Assembly (NCBI GenBank): GCA_900469965.1
Contig: UBZP01000017.1
Coordinates: forward strand, 462,564 to 526,563
Direction: 5' to 3'
Length of the DNA stretch: 64,000 bases
Source of the DNA: Hyphomicrobiales bacterium
GTDB lineage: Bacteria > Pseudomonadota > Alphaproteobacteria > Rhizobiales > Rhizobiaceae
The position numbers were made by a program, and so were the translations under genes. Under the pieces are notes generated by a model. That model was not told the DNA's origin and made no database searches. It worked only from the letters and a program-made list of their open reading frames with translations. Shown piece by piece: positions 34,694 to 44,236 of this stretch (position 1 is the first letter of the stretch; each line of letters starts with the position of its first letter).

Positions 34694-35943
34694 TGCGCGT
34701 CCTTCGTCGCCATGTCGTCGTCCAGTCCGGGTCGGCCGAGCGACAGCTGCACGGTCACCGTCGTGCCGCGATTGCCGCGTCCGGGCCCGAGCGCGAACTT
34801 CGCCGATATCAGCCGCGCCCGCGTCTTCATGTTGTCGATGCCGCCGCCGATGCGGCGGCGCCTGTCTGTCAGGCCGTTGCCGTCGTCGGTCGTCTCGATT
34901 TCGACCTGCCCGTTGGCGACCCGCAGCCGCACGGTGATCGACATCGGCTGGGCGTGGCGAACGGCATTGTTGATCGCTTCCTGGGTGATGCGGAAGAGGG
35001 CGACGCTGACGGTCGGCTCGAGATCGTCGAGGGCGCCCGCGGTTTCGTCGATCAACGCCCATTCGATCGGTGTGCCGCTGTCGCGGACCGACCGGTCGAG
35101 ATGGTTCTCCAGCGCCTGGGCGAGGCCGAAGAGCTGCAAGACCGACGGCTTTGCTTCCTCGATGATCTGCCGCAGGTCCTGCATGCAGTGCTGCAGGCCG
35201 CGCGACACCGGCTCGAGCGCCGCCCCTGTCAGCTCGCCCGATTTCGCCAGCCGGTCGATCCGGCGCGACAGGCGCGTCAGGTCGGCGAGCGTCTGGTCGT
35301 GCAGGTCCATGCCGATGCGCTGGCGCTCCTGCTCCAGCGCCTCGGTCAGTTTCAGCGCGCCCTGCCGCAACCCCTCCTCCCGTGCCCGTGCTTCCGCCTC
35401 GACGATGGCCGACAGCTGCGCCTGCTCGGCTGCGCGCAGCGCAAAGAAATAGGGCGCCAGGAGATCGGCGATGATGCAGGCCCGCTCGACGTCCTCCATC
35501 GTATAGATGCCGGGCTTCTGCGACGAGCAGCTGAGGGCGGCGATGATCGTCCCCTGCACTTTCAGCGGCACGTGCAGCCGGCTGCGCAGGGTCTGCTCGA
35601 CGATCGGCCGCTTGAACGCGCCTTCGAAATGGAAGCGCGGATCGGCCATGGCGTCGTCGGTGAGCATGTAGTCGACCTCGCCCCGCAGCAGCGAGCGGAT
35701 CGGGCTGTTGGCGACGGGCGCGGAGGCGACATCGCCCCAGGCCGTGTCCATGCCGGTTTCGTAGGCTGTGTGGTAGTTGCCGTCCACCATCAGCATGCAG
35801 ACGTCGAGATGGTCATGCGGGATGATGTGCGCCACCTCGGCTGCGACCGCACGGATCGCCGAGCGGAAGTCGAGCTGGCCGGCGAGCAGCCGGGAAATAC
35901 CGAGATAGTGATCGACCAGCGCAGCCGGTGCCATGTGCAGCAT
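34690..35943 (-). CDS. GAF-domain NarL-type sensor histidine kinase
   Basis: 417 aa from the ATG at 35943, which has AGGA nine bases upstream; the frame stays open further but with poor coding character. Order: GAF domain at about 20-170 (LDFRSAIRAVAAEVAHIIPHD, then VPLKVQGTIIAALSC), a coiled linker, the HisKA_3 dimerisation box with His215 in MDLHDQTLADL, and an HATPase domain ending GRGNRGTTVTVQL. No membrane segment, so it senses a cytoplasmic signal. It is divergent from the sugar ABC operon, which it may control. Confidence 0.9.
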   Translation of the reverse strand: MLHMAPAALVDHYLGISRLLAGQLDFRSAIRAVAAEVAHIIPHDHLDVCMLMVDGNYHTAYETGMDTAWGDVASAPVANSPIRSLLRGEVDYMLTDDAMADPRFHFEGAFKRPIVEQTLRSRLHVPLKVQGTIIAALSCSSQKPGIYTMEDVERACIIADLLAPYFFALRAAEQAQLSAIVEAEARAREEGLRQGALKLTEALEQERQRIGMDLHDQTLADLTRLSRRIDRLAKSGELTGAALEPVSRGLQHCMQDLRQIIEEAKPSVLQLFGLAQALENHLDRSVRDSGTPIEWALIDETAGALDDLEPTVSVALFRITQEAINNAVRHAQPMSITVRLRVANGQVEIETTDDGNGLTDRRRRIGGGIDNMKTRARLISAKFALGPGRGNRGTTVTVQLSLGRPGLDDDMATKDAQ

Positions 35944-36249
35944 GTCGGCAATTCCTCCCGCGGTCGCCCCGCCCCGAACCAGGTTCGGGACCAGGCGCTC
36001 CTCAACGCCGCGACCGCTTCCTACAGTAAGCGCCCAAAGGGTCGCGTGCGTCCTGCATGAAACCGCAACTCGTTGCGCAATCCCCGCAAACAAGTTGCCG
36101 CATGGCGCCTATACAGATCGCCCGTTCTCCCTCATCCTGCCCTTACTGAGAGGAGGAAGCTCAGTGCAAGAACAATTTTCGTCGGCTTGCGGATCGAACG
36201 CGGGCGATGAACCGATCCGGTCGAAGGACGGATCCTGAGGGAGGATGAC
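35944..36249. promoter_or_regulatory. 306-bp divergent gap, histidine kinase / sugar ABC operon
   Basis: No gene is seen. Two short inverted repeats are present: GCAAC-TC-GTTGC at 36065-36076 and ACTGAG (36145-36150) / CTCAGT (36160-36165). Both are candidate regulator sites; the strong RBS GGGAGGA for the binding protein lies at the right end. Confidence 0.4.
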
Positions 36250-37266
36250 ATGACAATTCGCAAGATGCTTCTGGCATCGGTCGCCGTCGCGTGCGCCGCC
36301 ATGCCGATCACCGCATTTGCCGATACGTCCGGCAAGAAGATCGCGCTGTCCAACAACTACGCCGGCAACTCGTGGCGACAGGCCATGTTGACGAGCTGGG
36401 ACAAGGTGACCGGCGAGGCCGTCAAGGCCGGCGTCGTCGCCGCCGCCGATCCGTTCACGACCGCCGAGAATCAGGCGACCGAGCAGGCCGCGCAGATCCA
36501 GAACATGATCCTGCAGGGCTATGATGCGATCGTGCTCAACGCCGCCTCGCCGACGGCGCTGAACGGCGCCGTCAAGGAAGCCTGCGATGCGGGCATCACC
36601 GTCGTCTCGTTCGACGGGATCGTGACGGAGCCCTGCGCCTGGCGCATTGCCGTCGACTTCAAGGAAATGGGCCGCAGCCAGGTCGAGTATCTCTCCAAAA
36701 AGCTGCCACAGGGCGGCAATCTCCTGGAGATCCGTGGGCTTGCCGGCGTCTTCGTCGATGACGAGATCTCGGCGGGCATTCATGAGGGCGTCAAGCAGTT
36801 CCCGCAGTTCAAGATCGCCGGCTCGGTGCATGGCGACTGGGCGCAGGACGTGGCGCAGAAGGCCGTCGCCGGCATCCTGCCGAGCCTGCCGGAGATCGTC
36901 GGCGTCGTGACCCAGGGCGGCGACGGCTACGGCGCGGCACAGGCGATCGCGGCGGCCAAGCGGCCGATGCCGGTGATCGTCATGGGCAACCGCGAGGACG
37001 AGCTGAAGTGGTGGAAGGAGCAGAAGGACGCCAACGGCTATGAGACCATGTCGGTCTCGATCGCGCCCGGCGTCTCCACCCTCGCCTTCTGGGTCGCCCA
37101 GCAGATCCTGGACGGCAAGGAGGTCAAGAAGGACCTCGTGGTGCCGTTCCTGCGCATCGATCAGGACAACCTCGAACAGAACCTCGCCAACACCCAGGCC
37201 GGCGGCGTCGCCAACGTCGAATACTCGCAGGAAGACGCGCTCAAGGTCATCGAGGCAGCCAAGTAA
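36250..37266 (+). CDS. Sugar ABC transporter substrate-binding protein (ribose/CUT2 type)
   Basis: Periplasmic binding protein, 338 aa, of the Peripla_BP_4 family. Signal peptide MTIRKMLLASVAVACAAM ends near TAFA. Mature part: KKIALSNNYAGNSWRQAM, the ATEQAAQIQNMILQGYDAIVLNAAS region typical of RbsB-like proteins, and VVTQGGDGYGAAQAI. The long TTENQAT-type linker and a Trp-rich C-terminal lobe suggest a ligand other than ribose. It is followed by a hairpin with T-run before the ATPase gene. Confidence 0.9.
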   Translation: MTIRKMLLASVAVACAAMPITAFADTSGKKIALSNNYAGNSWRQAMLTSWDKVTGEAVKAGVVAAADPFTTAENQATEQAAQIQNMILQGYDAIVLNAASPTALNGAVKEACDAGITVVSFDGIVTEPCAWRIAVDFKEMGRSQVEYLSKKLPQGGNLLEIRGLAGVFVDDEISAGIHEGVKQFPQFKIAGSVHGDWAQDVAQKAVAGILPSLPEIVGVVTQGGDGYGAAQAIAAAKRPMPVIVMGNREDELKWWKEQKDANGYETMSVSIAPGVSTLAFWVAQQILDGKEVKKDLVVPFLRIDQDNLEQNLANTQAGGVANVEYSQEDALKVIEAAK

Positions 37267-37280
37267 GTACCTCCCAGACT

Positions 37281-37319
37281 GGCCGCGTGACCCCACCGGG
37301 TCGCGCGGCCGATTTTTTT
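37281..37319 (+). terminator. Terminator/attenuator between sugar-binding protein and ATPase genes
   Basis: Arms GGCCGCGTGACCC (37281-37293) and GGGTCGCGCGGCC (37298-37310) pair with one mismatch, then GATTTTTTT. Lying inside an operon, it would give more binding protein than membrane components. Confidence 0.8.
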
Positions 37320-37338
37320 GGAGCAGAAGACGACAGCA

Positions 37339-38793
37339 ATGACGGGTGACATGCGCAAGGCGGTGATCGCGGTCGATGACGCCAAGGTGAGCTTCGGCGC
37401 GGTAAAGGCGCTCGACGGCGTGACGCTGTCGATCATGCCCGGCGAATGCGTCGGCCTCGTCGGTCACAACGGCGCCGGCAAGTCGACGATCGTCAGCGTC
37501 ATCAACGGCGGGCTGACGCCGCACCAGGGCACGGTTTCCGGGGACGGCGCGGTCATCGCGCCCTACGGCATCAATGCGGCCAGGACCCGCGGCGTCCGCT
37601 GCGTGTTCCAGGAGCTTTCGCTCTGCCCCAATCTCACGATCATCGAGAACACGCGCATCATGCACCGTCATCTCGGTGGCTTCGGCTGGCGCAAGCGCGC
37701 GAGACGGGTCATCGAGTCCAGTCTGGACACGGTCTTTCCCGGCCACGGCATCGAGAGCGACAGCACCGTCGGCGAACTGTCGATCGCCGAGCGGCAGATG
37801 GTCGAGATCGCCATGGCCTTTTCCGACGCCGGCATCGCGCCGAGGCTCGTGATCCTGGACGAGCCGACCTCCTCGCTCGATGCGAGCCTCGCCGAGCAGA
37901 TGCTGGCCCATGTCCGCCGCTTCGTCGCGGCCGGCGGCGCCGTCGTCTTCATTTCGCATATTCTGCACGAGGTTCTCGCGACCGCGAGCCGCATCGTCGT
38001 GATGAAGGACGGCCGCATCGTCGCCGAGCGGCCGGCGGCTGCGTTCAGCGAGCACAGCCTCGTCGAGGCGATGGGCAGCGTGGTCAAGGGCGATGCCCAC
38101 CGCCGCCGGTCCCGCGATCTGGCCGACGCCTCCGTGGCGCTCGAGCAATCCGGACGGGGCATGGCGTTCAGGGCCGGAAAGGGAGAGATCGTCGGGCTCG
38201 CGGGGCTCGCCGGCCATGGCCAGACGCGAATGCTGATGACGCTGCACGCGGCCAACAGCGGTGACTGGCTGCCCCGTCGCGATCCGCTCGTGACCTTCGT
38301 CGCCGGCGACCGCCGGCTGAACGGCGTGTTCGAGCTGTGGAGCATCCTGAAGAACCTGTCGATCGCATCGCTCGACGGCGTCGCCAAGCGGGGCGTCCTG
38401 AACGCCGGCGCCGAGGCCGGGCGCGGCGCGGAGTGGAAGCGCCGCATCGAAATCCGCACGCAGGACATGGAAAACCGCATTCTGTCGCTGTCGGGCGGCA
38501 ACCAGCAGAAGGTGCTGTTCGCCCGGGCGCTTTCGACGCGCGCGCCGGTCGTCTTGATGGACGATCCGATGCGCGGCGTGGATGTCGGCACCAAGCAGGA
38601 GGTCTACGAGATCGTCCGCCAGGAGGCCGATGCCGGCCGCACCTTCGTCTGGTATTCGACGGAAATGGAGGAAGTCTGCCTCTGCGACCGCGTCTATGTC
38701 TTCCGGGAAGGCGCGATCGTCGCCGAACTGACCGGCGAGGCGATCACCGAGGACAACATTCTGGCCGCCTCATTCGCGGGAGCCGCCGCATGA
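37339..38793 (+). CDS. Sugar ABC transporter ATP-binding protein (CUT2, two ABC domains)
   Basis: 484 aa with tandem ABC domains. First domain: Walker A GHNGAGKST, Q-loop FQELSLCPN, degenerate signature LSIAERQMVEIAM, Walker B LVILDEPTSSLD. Second domain: weak Walker A (GLAGHGQTRM) as in most CUT2 proteins, signature LSGGNQQKVLFARAL, and Walker B VVLMDDPMRGVD, in which the catalytic Glu is Asp. A TTG at 37318 and ATGs at 37339 and 37351 are possible starts; I chose 37339. Confidence 0.92.
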   Translation: MTGDMRKAVIAVDDAKVSFGAVKALDGVTLSIMPGECVGLVGHNGAGKSTIVSVINGGLTPHQGTVSGDGAVIAPYGINAARTRGVRCVFQELSLCPNLTIIENTRIMHRHLGGFGWRKRARRVIESSLDTVFPGHGIESDSTVGELSIAERQMVEIAMAFSDAGIAPRLVILDEPTSSLDASLAEQMLAHVRRFVAAGGAVVFISHILHEVLATASRIVVMKDGRIVAERPAAAFSEHSLVEAMGSVVKGDAHRRRSRDLADASVALEQSGRGMAFRAGKGEIVGLAGLAGHGQTRMLMTLHAANSGDWLPRRDPLVTFVAGDRRLNGVFELWSILKNLSIASLDGVAKRGVLNAGAEAGRGAEWKRRIEIRTQDMENRILSLSGGNQQKVLFARALSTRAPVVLMDDPMRGVDVGTKQEVYEIVRQEADAGRTFVWYSTEMEEVCLCDRVYVFREGAIVAELTGEAITEDNILAASFAGAAA

Positions 38794-39737
38794 AGCGCAG
38801 GATTTCCTCCGATGCCCTGCGCCTGGCGATACCGGCGCTGTCCCTGACGGTGCTGCTCGCCGCCGTGTTCTGGCTGCAACCGCGGGCGATGAGCTATGTC
38901 GGGCTCAACCTGCTCTTCAACCTCGCCGTCCCGATCGCGCTCGCCACCATCGCGCAGATGCTGATCATGTCGGTCAACGACCTCGACCTGTCGATGGGCA
39001 CCTTCGTCAGCTTCGTCGCCTGCGTGACCGCGACCTTCCTGCGCGACGCGCCGCTTGTCGGGGCGATGATCCTGGCGGGCGCCGTGGCGGTCTACGCCGT
39101 GCTCGGCGTCGTGATCTACCTGCGCGACCTGCCGTCGATCGTCGTCACGCTCGGCATGAGCTTCGTCTGGGCCGGCCTTGCCGTGCTGCTGCTGCCGGCG
39201 CCCGGCGGGCAGGCGCCGGACTGGGCGCGCGCGCTGATGACGGCCAAGCCGCCGCTGGTGCCGATGGCGATCGTCGCCAGCATCGTCATCGCCATCGCAG
39301 CCCATCTCCTCGTCATGCGCTCCTCGCTCGGCGTGCGCATCCGCGGCGTCGGCGGCAACCAGCGCTCGGTCGAGCGGGCGGGCTGGTCGGTCGTCGCGAC
39401 ACGCGCTGCGGCCTATGCGCTCGCGGGCGCCTTCGCCGTCCTTGCGGGCATCGCGCTCGTCGGGCTGACGACCTCGGCCGACGCCAACATCGCGCTGCGC
39501 TACACGCTTCTGTCGATCGCCGGCGTGATCCTCGGCGGCGGCGAGTTCATCGGCGGGCGGGTGTCGCCGATCGGCGCGGTGATCGGCGCCCTCACCCTAA
39601 CGCTCGCCGGGTCGTTCCTCTCGTTCCTGCGGATTTCGCCCGACTGGCAGATCGGCGCGCAGGGCGCGATCCTCATCGTCGTGCTGGCGCTCCGCCTTCT
39701 TCTGCGGCGCATCGAAACCCGGGAGCAAGCACGATGA
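38790..39737 (+). CDS. Sugar ABC transporter permease 1 (RbsC-like)
   Basis: 315-aa inner-membrane permease of the BPD_transp_2 type. The conserved TIAQMLIMSVNDLDLSMGTFVSF segment and the late GVILGGGEFIGGRVSPIGAVIGA segment match RbsC. It overlaps the ATPase gene and the next permease by four bases each (ATGA), so synthesis is coupled. Confidence 0.92.
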   Translation: MKRRISSDALRLAIPALSLTVLLAAVFWLQPRAMSYVGLNLLFNLAVPIALATIAQMLIMSVNDLDLSMGTFVSFVACVTATFLRDAPLVGAMILAGAVAVYAVLGVVIYLRDLPSIVVTLGMSFVWAGLAVLLLPAPGGQAPDWARALMTAKPPLVPMAIVASIVIAIAAHLLVMRSSLGVRIRGVGGNQRSVERAGWSVVATRAAAYALAGAFAVLAGIALVGLTTSADANIALRYTLLSIAGVILGGGEFIGGRVSPIGAVIGALTLTLAGSFLSFLRISPDWQIGAQGAILIVVLALRLLLRRIETREQAR

Positions 39738-40684
39738 CCGCAATCGCGCGACTTTCGCGAAAGCCCTGGATCTGGTCGTGGATCGCGGCCTTCGCCGTCT
39801 GGTTCGCCACCATCCTCGTCACCGGCGGGGCCAGCACGTTCGGCCTGTCCCAGGCGGCGCTGACCTTCGCGGCCTTTTCCATCATCGTCGGCATCGGCCA
39901 GATGTTCGTCATCACGCTCGGTCCCGGCAATATCGACCTCTCCGTTCCCGCGACGATGACGCTCGCCGGTACGGTGGCGCTGAAGCTGATGGACGTCGAC
40001 AACGGCATGATCCTGCCGGGGCTGCTGGTCGCCGTCGCGATCGGCGTCGCGGTCGGGGTCGGCAACTACGCCCTGATCAAGGCACTGCGCATCCCGCCGA
40101 TCATCGCGACGCTGTCGATGAGCTTCATCGTCCAGTCGGCGGCGATCTGGACCAACCGCGGCCTGCGCATCAAGCCGCCCTCCTTTCTCGCCGATTTCAC
40201 CACGTCCAGCACGCTCGGCGTTCCGAACGTGGCGATCATTGCGCTGCTGATATCGCTGTTTGCCTGGTTCCTGCTGGAGAAGACCATCTACGGGCGCTGG
40301 ATCTCGGCGATCGGACAGAGCATGCCGGCGGCCAGGATGGCGGGCATCCCGGTCGACGGCACGCGCTTCGTCACCTATGTCTTCTGCGCCGTTCTCGCTT
40401 CGCTTGCCGGCTACCTGCTCGCCTGCTTCTCCGGCGGCGCGGCCCTGAACATGGGCGGGGAATATCTCCTGATGTCCATTGCCGTGGTGGTCATCGGCGG
40501 CACGGCCGTCGCCGGCGGCGATTCCAACGTGCCGGGCATATGGGGAGCCTCGCTTTTCATGTTCCTGGTCGTGTCCATGCTCAATACGTACGGTCTCGGT
40601 GCGGGCATCCGCCTCGTGATGACCGGGATCATCATCATCAGCGTCATTCTGCTCGCCGGCGGCCGGCGGCCGGGCATGCGCTAG
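39734..40684 (+). CDS. Sugar ABC transporter permease 2 (RbsC-like)
   Basis: 316-aa inner-membrane permease related to the preceding one: SIIVGIGQMFVITLGPGNIDLS and AVVVIGGTAVAGGDSNVPGIWGA segments. Two different permeases imply a heterodimeric channel. The pair overlap by ATGA. Confidence 0.92.
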   Translation: MTAIARLSRKPWIWSWIAAFAVWFATILVTGGASTFGLSQAALTFAAFSIIVGIGQMFVITLGPGNIDLSVPATMTLAGTVALKLMDVDNGMILPGLLVAVAIGVAVGVGNYALIKALRIPPIIATLSMSFIVQSAAIWTNRGLRIKPPSFLADFTTSSTLGVPNVAIIALLISLFAWFLLEKTIYGRWISAIGQSMPAARMAGIPVDGTRFVTYVFCAVLASLAGYLLACFSGGAALNMGGEYLLMSIAVVVIGGTAVAGGDSNVPGIWGASLFMFLVVSMLNTYGLGAGIRLVMTGIIIISVILLAGGRRPGMR

Positions 40685-40701
40685 TTTCAGGACAACCCAT
40701 C

Positions 40702-41616
40702 ATGGCCCGCGACAGCCTTTACCAGATCGACGACCTACGCTTCATCCACCTGACTGTCGGCAGCGCCCGCCTGGAGGAACTCTATTCCGGCTGCCGCTGG
40801 GCGGAGGGCCCCGTCTGGTTCAGCGACGCCAACCAGCTCCTGTGGAGCGACATCCCCAACCAGCGCATGCTGCGCTGGGCGCCGGAGGCGGGCGTCTCGG
40901 TGTTCCGCCAGCCCTCGAACTTCGCGAACGGGCATACCCGCGACCGGCAGGGGCGGCTCGTCTCCTGCGAACACGGGATGCGGCGGGTGACCCGGACGGA
41001 AGTGGACGGCACGATCACCGTTCTTGCCGAGCGCTACCAGGGCAAGCGGCTCAACGCGCCGAACGACGTCGTGGTCCGGTCCGATGGCACCGTCTGGTTC
41101 ACCGACCCGACCTACGGGATCCTTTCCGACTACGAGGGATACCGATCCGATCCCGAACAGCCGACGCGCAACGTCTACCGGCTCGACCCGCTCACCGGCG
41201 AGCTCGATGCCGTCGTCACCGATTTCAACCAGCCGAACGGTCTCGCCTTCTCGCCGGACGAGAAGATCCTCTACGTGGCCGACTCCGGCGCGAGCCACGA
41301 CCAGGTCCTTCCGCGCCATATCCGCGCCTTCGACGTCGTCGACGGGCGCCGACTTGCCAACGACCGCGTCTTCGCCCTGATCGACAACGGCATACCGGAC
41401 GGCATCCGCACCGACATCGCCGGCAATCTCTGGTCGAGCGCCGGTGACGGCGTGCATTGCTTCGCGCCCGACGGCACCCGCCTCGGCAAGATCCTGGTGC
41501 CGCAGACGGTCGCGAACCTGACCTTCGGCGGGCCGAGGCGGAACCGGCTCTTCATCGCCGCAACCAATTCGCTCTATTCGATCTACGTCACCGCCACCGG
41601 CGCCCAGGTGCCCTGA
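40702..41616 (+). CDS. SMP-30/gluconolactonase-family lactonase
   Basis: 304-aa six-bladed beta-propeller hydrolase. Family hallmarks: GCRWAEGPVWFSD with the metal-binding Glu, NGHTRDRQGRLVSCEH, LNAPNDVVVRSDGTVWFTDP (metal-ligand Asn), QPNGLAFSPDEKILYVADSG and a late PDGIRTDIAGNLW with the catalytic Asp. It probably opens an aldonolactone derived from the sugar imported by the preceding ABC genes; it starts 17 bases after the last permease. Confidence 0.9.
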   Translation: MARDSLYQIDDLRFIHLTVGSARLEELYSGCRWAEGPVWFSDANQLLWSDIPNQRMLRWAPEAGVSVFRQPSNFANGHTRDRQGRLVSCEHGMRRVTRTEVDGTITVLAERYQGKRLNAPNDVVVRSDGTVWFTDPTYGILSDYEGYRSDPEQPTRNVYRLDPLTGELDAVVTDFNQPNGLAFSPDEKILYVADSGASHDQVLPRHIRAFDVVDGRRLANDRVFALIDNGIPDGIRTDIAGNLWSSAGDGVHCFAPDGTRLGKILVPQTVANLTFGGPRRNRLFIAATNSLYSIYVTATGAQVP

Positions 41617-41983
41617 GCGGTCGATTTCCGAAGGGCGTGCGTTGTATCGGCCAGCCCGGCCGCGGGTCGGCCGGCCGATTTCCGTGCCGCCGGTTCACTT
41701 GACCTGAAGCCGCCGGATGGGGTCTACTGACCCCCGCAAGCCCCATTCCCGCTTCCCGGCTGGCCAAGCGACGTTCCGGCCGCCGCCGATTGATGTCACG
41801 CAAACGAGACGTTGGAGCGCTATGCTATCACTCTTGGCGATGTGTGCCGTTCGAGCCCGGATTTCGGCATGATTGACCCGCTCCCGCGGGGCGCGTGCGC
41901 GCTGCGGGCGGGTGTGCTGTCGAATTCGGACGCGCCGGACGGCGGCCTTCAAGAGCTTTCGCAAATGACCAGAAGGAGTGGAT
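41617..41983. other. 367-bp gap before the DUF3141 operon, no gene seen
   Basis: Short open frames cross the gap on both strands, but none has a convincing RBS or a recognisable sequence. A TTGACC at about 41699 lacks a good -10 partner. The right end has the RBS AAGGAG (41973-41978) for the next gene. A promoter is expected here. Confidence 0.4.
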
Positions 41984-44215
41984 ATGATGTCCGAGCTATC
42001 CGGCATTCCGACTGCGCAGATGCTTTCCGACGCCTATTCCTACACCCTGGACGCCTGGCAGCGTTCGATCCTTTTTCTCGACGTCATGCGGCAGCGCGGC
42101 GAACAGTACGAGCAGCACGCAGCAGCCCAGGCGCCGCACGTGCTGGACTACGATGCCGAGCTCGTCTGTGACGGTCGCGAGCTGCCGCGGCCGGTGAACT
42201 ACGGGCTGGTGCGGATCATTCCGCCCGAGGGCGTCACGATCGATTTGTCAAAGCGCCCCTTCGTCGTGGTCGACCCGCGCGCCGGGCACGGACCCGGCAT
42301 CGGCGGGTTCAAGGCCGACAGCGAGATCGGCGTCGCGATGAAGGCCGGGCATCCCTGCTACTTCATCGGCTTCCTGCCCGAACCGATGCCCGGACAGACG
42401 ATCGAGGACATCGCGCGGGCGGAGGCCGTGTTCCTCGAAAAGGTGATCGAGCGTCACCCCGATGCCGACGGCAAGCCTTGCGTCATCGGCAATTGCCAGG
42501 CGGGTTGGGCGATGATGATGCTGGCGGCGATGCGGCCGGAGCTGTTCGGGCCGGTCATCATCGCAGGCTCCCCCCTCTCCTACTGGGCGGGCGTGCACGG
42601 CCAGTACCCGATGCGCTATTCGGGCGGCCTGCTCGGCGGCAGCTGGCTGACGGCGCTGACCGGCGACCTCGGGGCGGGCAAGTTCGACGGCGCCTGGCTG
42701 GTGCAGAACTTCGAGAACCAGAACCCGGCCAACACGCTCTGGACCAAGCAGTACAACCTCTATTCCAAGATCGACACCGAGGCCGAGCGCTATCTCGGCT
42801 TCGAGCGCTGGTGGGGCGGGCATGTCACGCTCAACGCCGAGGAAATGCAGTTCATCGTCGACGAGCTCTTCATCGGCAACAGGCTCGCCTCGGGCGAGGT
42901 CCGCACCTCCGACGGCACCGCGATCGACCTGCGCACGATCCGCTCGCCAATCGTGGTGTTCTGCTCCAAGGGCGACAACATCACGCCGCCGCAGCAGGCG
43001 CTCGACTGGATCCTCGACCTCTACGACAGCGTCGACGAGATCCGCTCGCTCGGCCAGACGATCGTCTACGTCGTCCACGAGAAGATCGGCCACCTCGGGA
43101 TCTTCGTGTCCGCCGGCGTGGCGCGCAAGGAGCACGACGAGTTCGCCTCCAACATCGATCTGATCGACGTGCTGCCGCCGGGGCTCTACGAGGCGGTCTT
43201 CGAACCGACCGGCGAGGCCGTGGAGCATCCGGAGCTGGTGACGGGCGAGTGGATCATGCGCTGCGAGGTCCGCACGCTGGACGATATCCGCGCCCTCGGC
43301 GGCAATGACATGGAGGACGAGCGCAGTTTCGAGGCCGCCGCCCGCCTCTCCGAGATCAACCTTTCGCTCTATCGCGCCTTCGTCCAGCCGGCGGTCAAGG
43401 CCGCGGTCAATCCGCCGATGGCCGAGGCGATGCGGCGCCTGCACCCGCTGCGCCTGTCCTACGAGTGGTTCGGCTCCTCCAACCCGTTCATGGCCTGGAT
43501 TGCGAGTGCCGCCGAGCATGTTCGCGACGATCGCCACCAGGCCACGCCGGACAATCCGTTCATCGCCGTCCAGGAGCAGATGTCGACCCGGATCGTCGAG
43601 GCGCTCGAAGGCTGGCGCAAGATGACGGAGACGATGGCGGAGGAGACGTTCCGGATCGCCTATGGCGCACCGGCGCTGCAGGCGGCACTCGGCATCGATC
43701 CGACCTCGGACACGCCGCCGCGCAAGGCGCCGAAGAGCCTGCTGACGAAGACGCTGATCGAAGCGAAGACGGACGCGCTCAGGGCCAGGATCGCCCAGGG
43801 CGGCACCGTGGAGGGGCTGGTTCGTGCGCTGCTCTACGTCGGCCTGGCCCGCGGTGCGGTCGACGAGCGGGGTTTCGAGGCCATCCGCAGGGTGCGGCGC
43901 GCGCATGGGGACGCGACGCGGCTGAAGCTCGCCGATTTCAAGATGCTGGTGCGCGAGCAGTACGACATGCTGCTGATGGACGAGGCGGCGGCACTGGCGG
44001 CCATCCGGAAACTGCTGCCGGACGACAGGGACCAGCGCCGGGCCGCCTTCGATGCCTTGCGGGGCGTGCTGGAATCGTCCGGCACGCTCGGCGAAGCGGC
44101 AGCCGGGCGCCTGCGTCGGGTGGCCGAGCTTTTCGACCTCGAAGACAGCAGTCCCGGCGATGCGCCGGCCCCTGTCGCCGTCCGCAGTGCCCACCGCACC
44201 CGCAGCGCATCCTGA
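41984..44215 (+). CDS. DUF3141 family protein with PhaC-like Cys-Asp-His triad
   Basis: 743 aa, of unknown function. AAGGAG five bases upstream supports the ATG at 41984; a GTG six bases earlier is in frame. Residues 80-390 look like an alpha/beta-hydrolase related to PHA synthases: the nucleophile elbow is IGNCQAGW with Cys171, followed by CSKGDNITPP with Asp331 and EKIGHLGIF with His370. Motif VVDPRAGHGPGIGG comes before. The C-terminal half (400-743) is mostly helical and lacks a known fold to my eye. It heads an operon with phosphotransacetylase, acetate kinase and FabI, which hints at acyl-CoA/acyl-phosphate chemistry. Confidence 0.82.
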   Translation: MMSELSGIPTAQMLSDAYSYTLDAWQRSILFLDVMRQRGEQYEQHAAAQAPHVLDYDAELVCDGRELPRPVNYGLVRIIPPEGVTIDLSKRPFVVVDPRAGHGPGIGGFKADSEIGVAMKAGHPCYFIGFLPEPMPGQTIEDIARAEAVFLEKVIERHPDADGKPCVIGNCQAGWAMMMLAAMRPELFGPVIIAGSPLSYWAGVHGQYPMRYSGGLLGGSWLTALTGDLGAGKFDGAWLVQNFENQNPANTLWTKQYNLYSKIDTEAERYLGFERWWGGHVTLNAEEMQFIVDELFIGNRLASGEVRTSDGTAIDLRTIRSPIVVFCSKGDNITPPQQALDWILDLYDSVDEIRSLGQTIVYVVHEKIGHLGIFVSAGVARKEHDEFASNIDLIDVLPPGLYEAVFEPTGEAVEHPELVTGEWIMRCEVRTLDDIRALGGNDMEDERSFEAAARLSEINLSLYRAFVQPAVKAAVNPPMAEAMRRLHPLRLSYEWFGSSNPFMAWIASAAEHVRDDRHQATPDNPFIAVQEQMSTRIVEALEGWRKMTETMAEETFRIAYGAPALQAALGIDPTSDTPPRKAPKSLLTKTLIEAKTDALRARIAQGGTVEGLVRALLYVGLARGAVDERGFEAIRRVRRAHGDATRLKLADFKMLVREQYDMLLMDEAAALAAIRKLLPDDRDQRRAAFDALRGVLESSGTLGEAAAGRLRRVAELFDLEDSSPGDAPAPVAVRSAHRTRSAS

Positions 44216-44236
44216 CCAACAGCCGGAGCCTGACCA

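Noticed and set aside
41695..42171. Short open frames on both strands before the DUF3141 gene
   Set aside because: They overlap the well-supported DUF3141 start or lack an RBS, and the translations have no motif.
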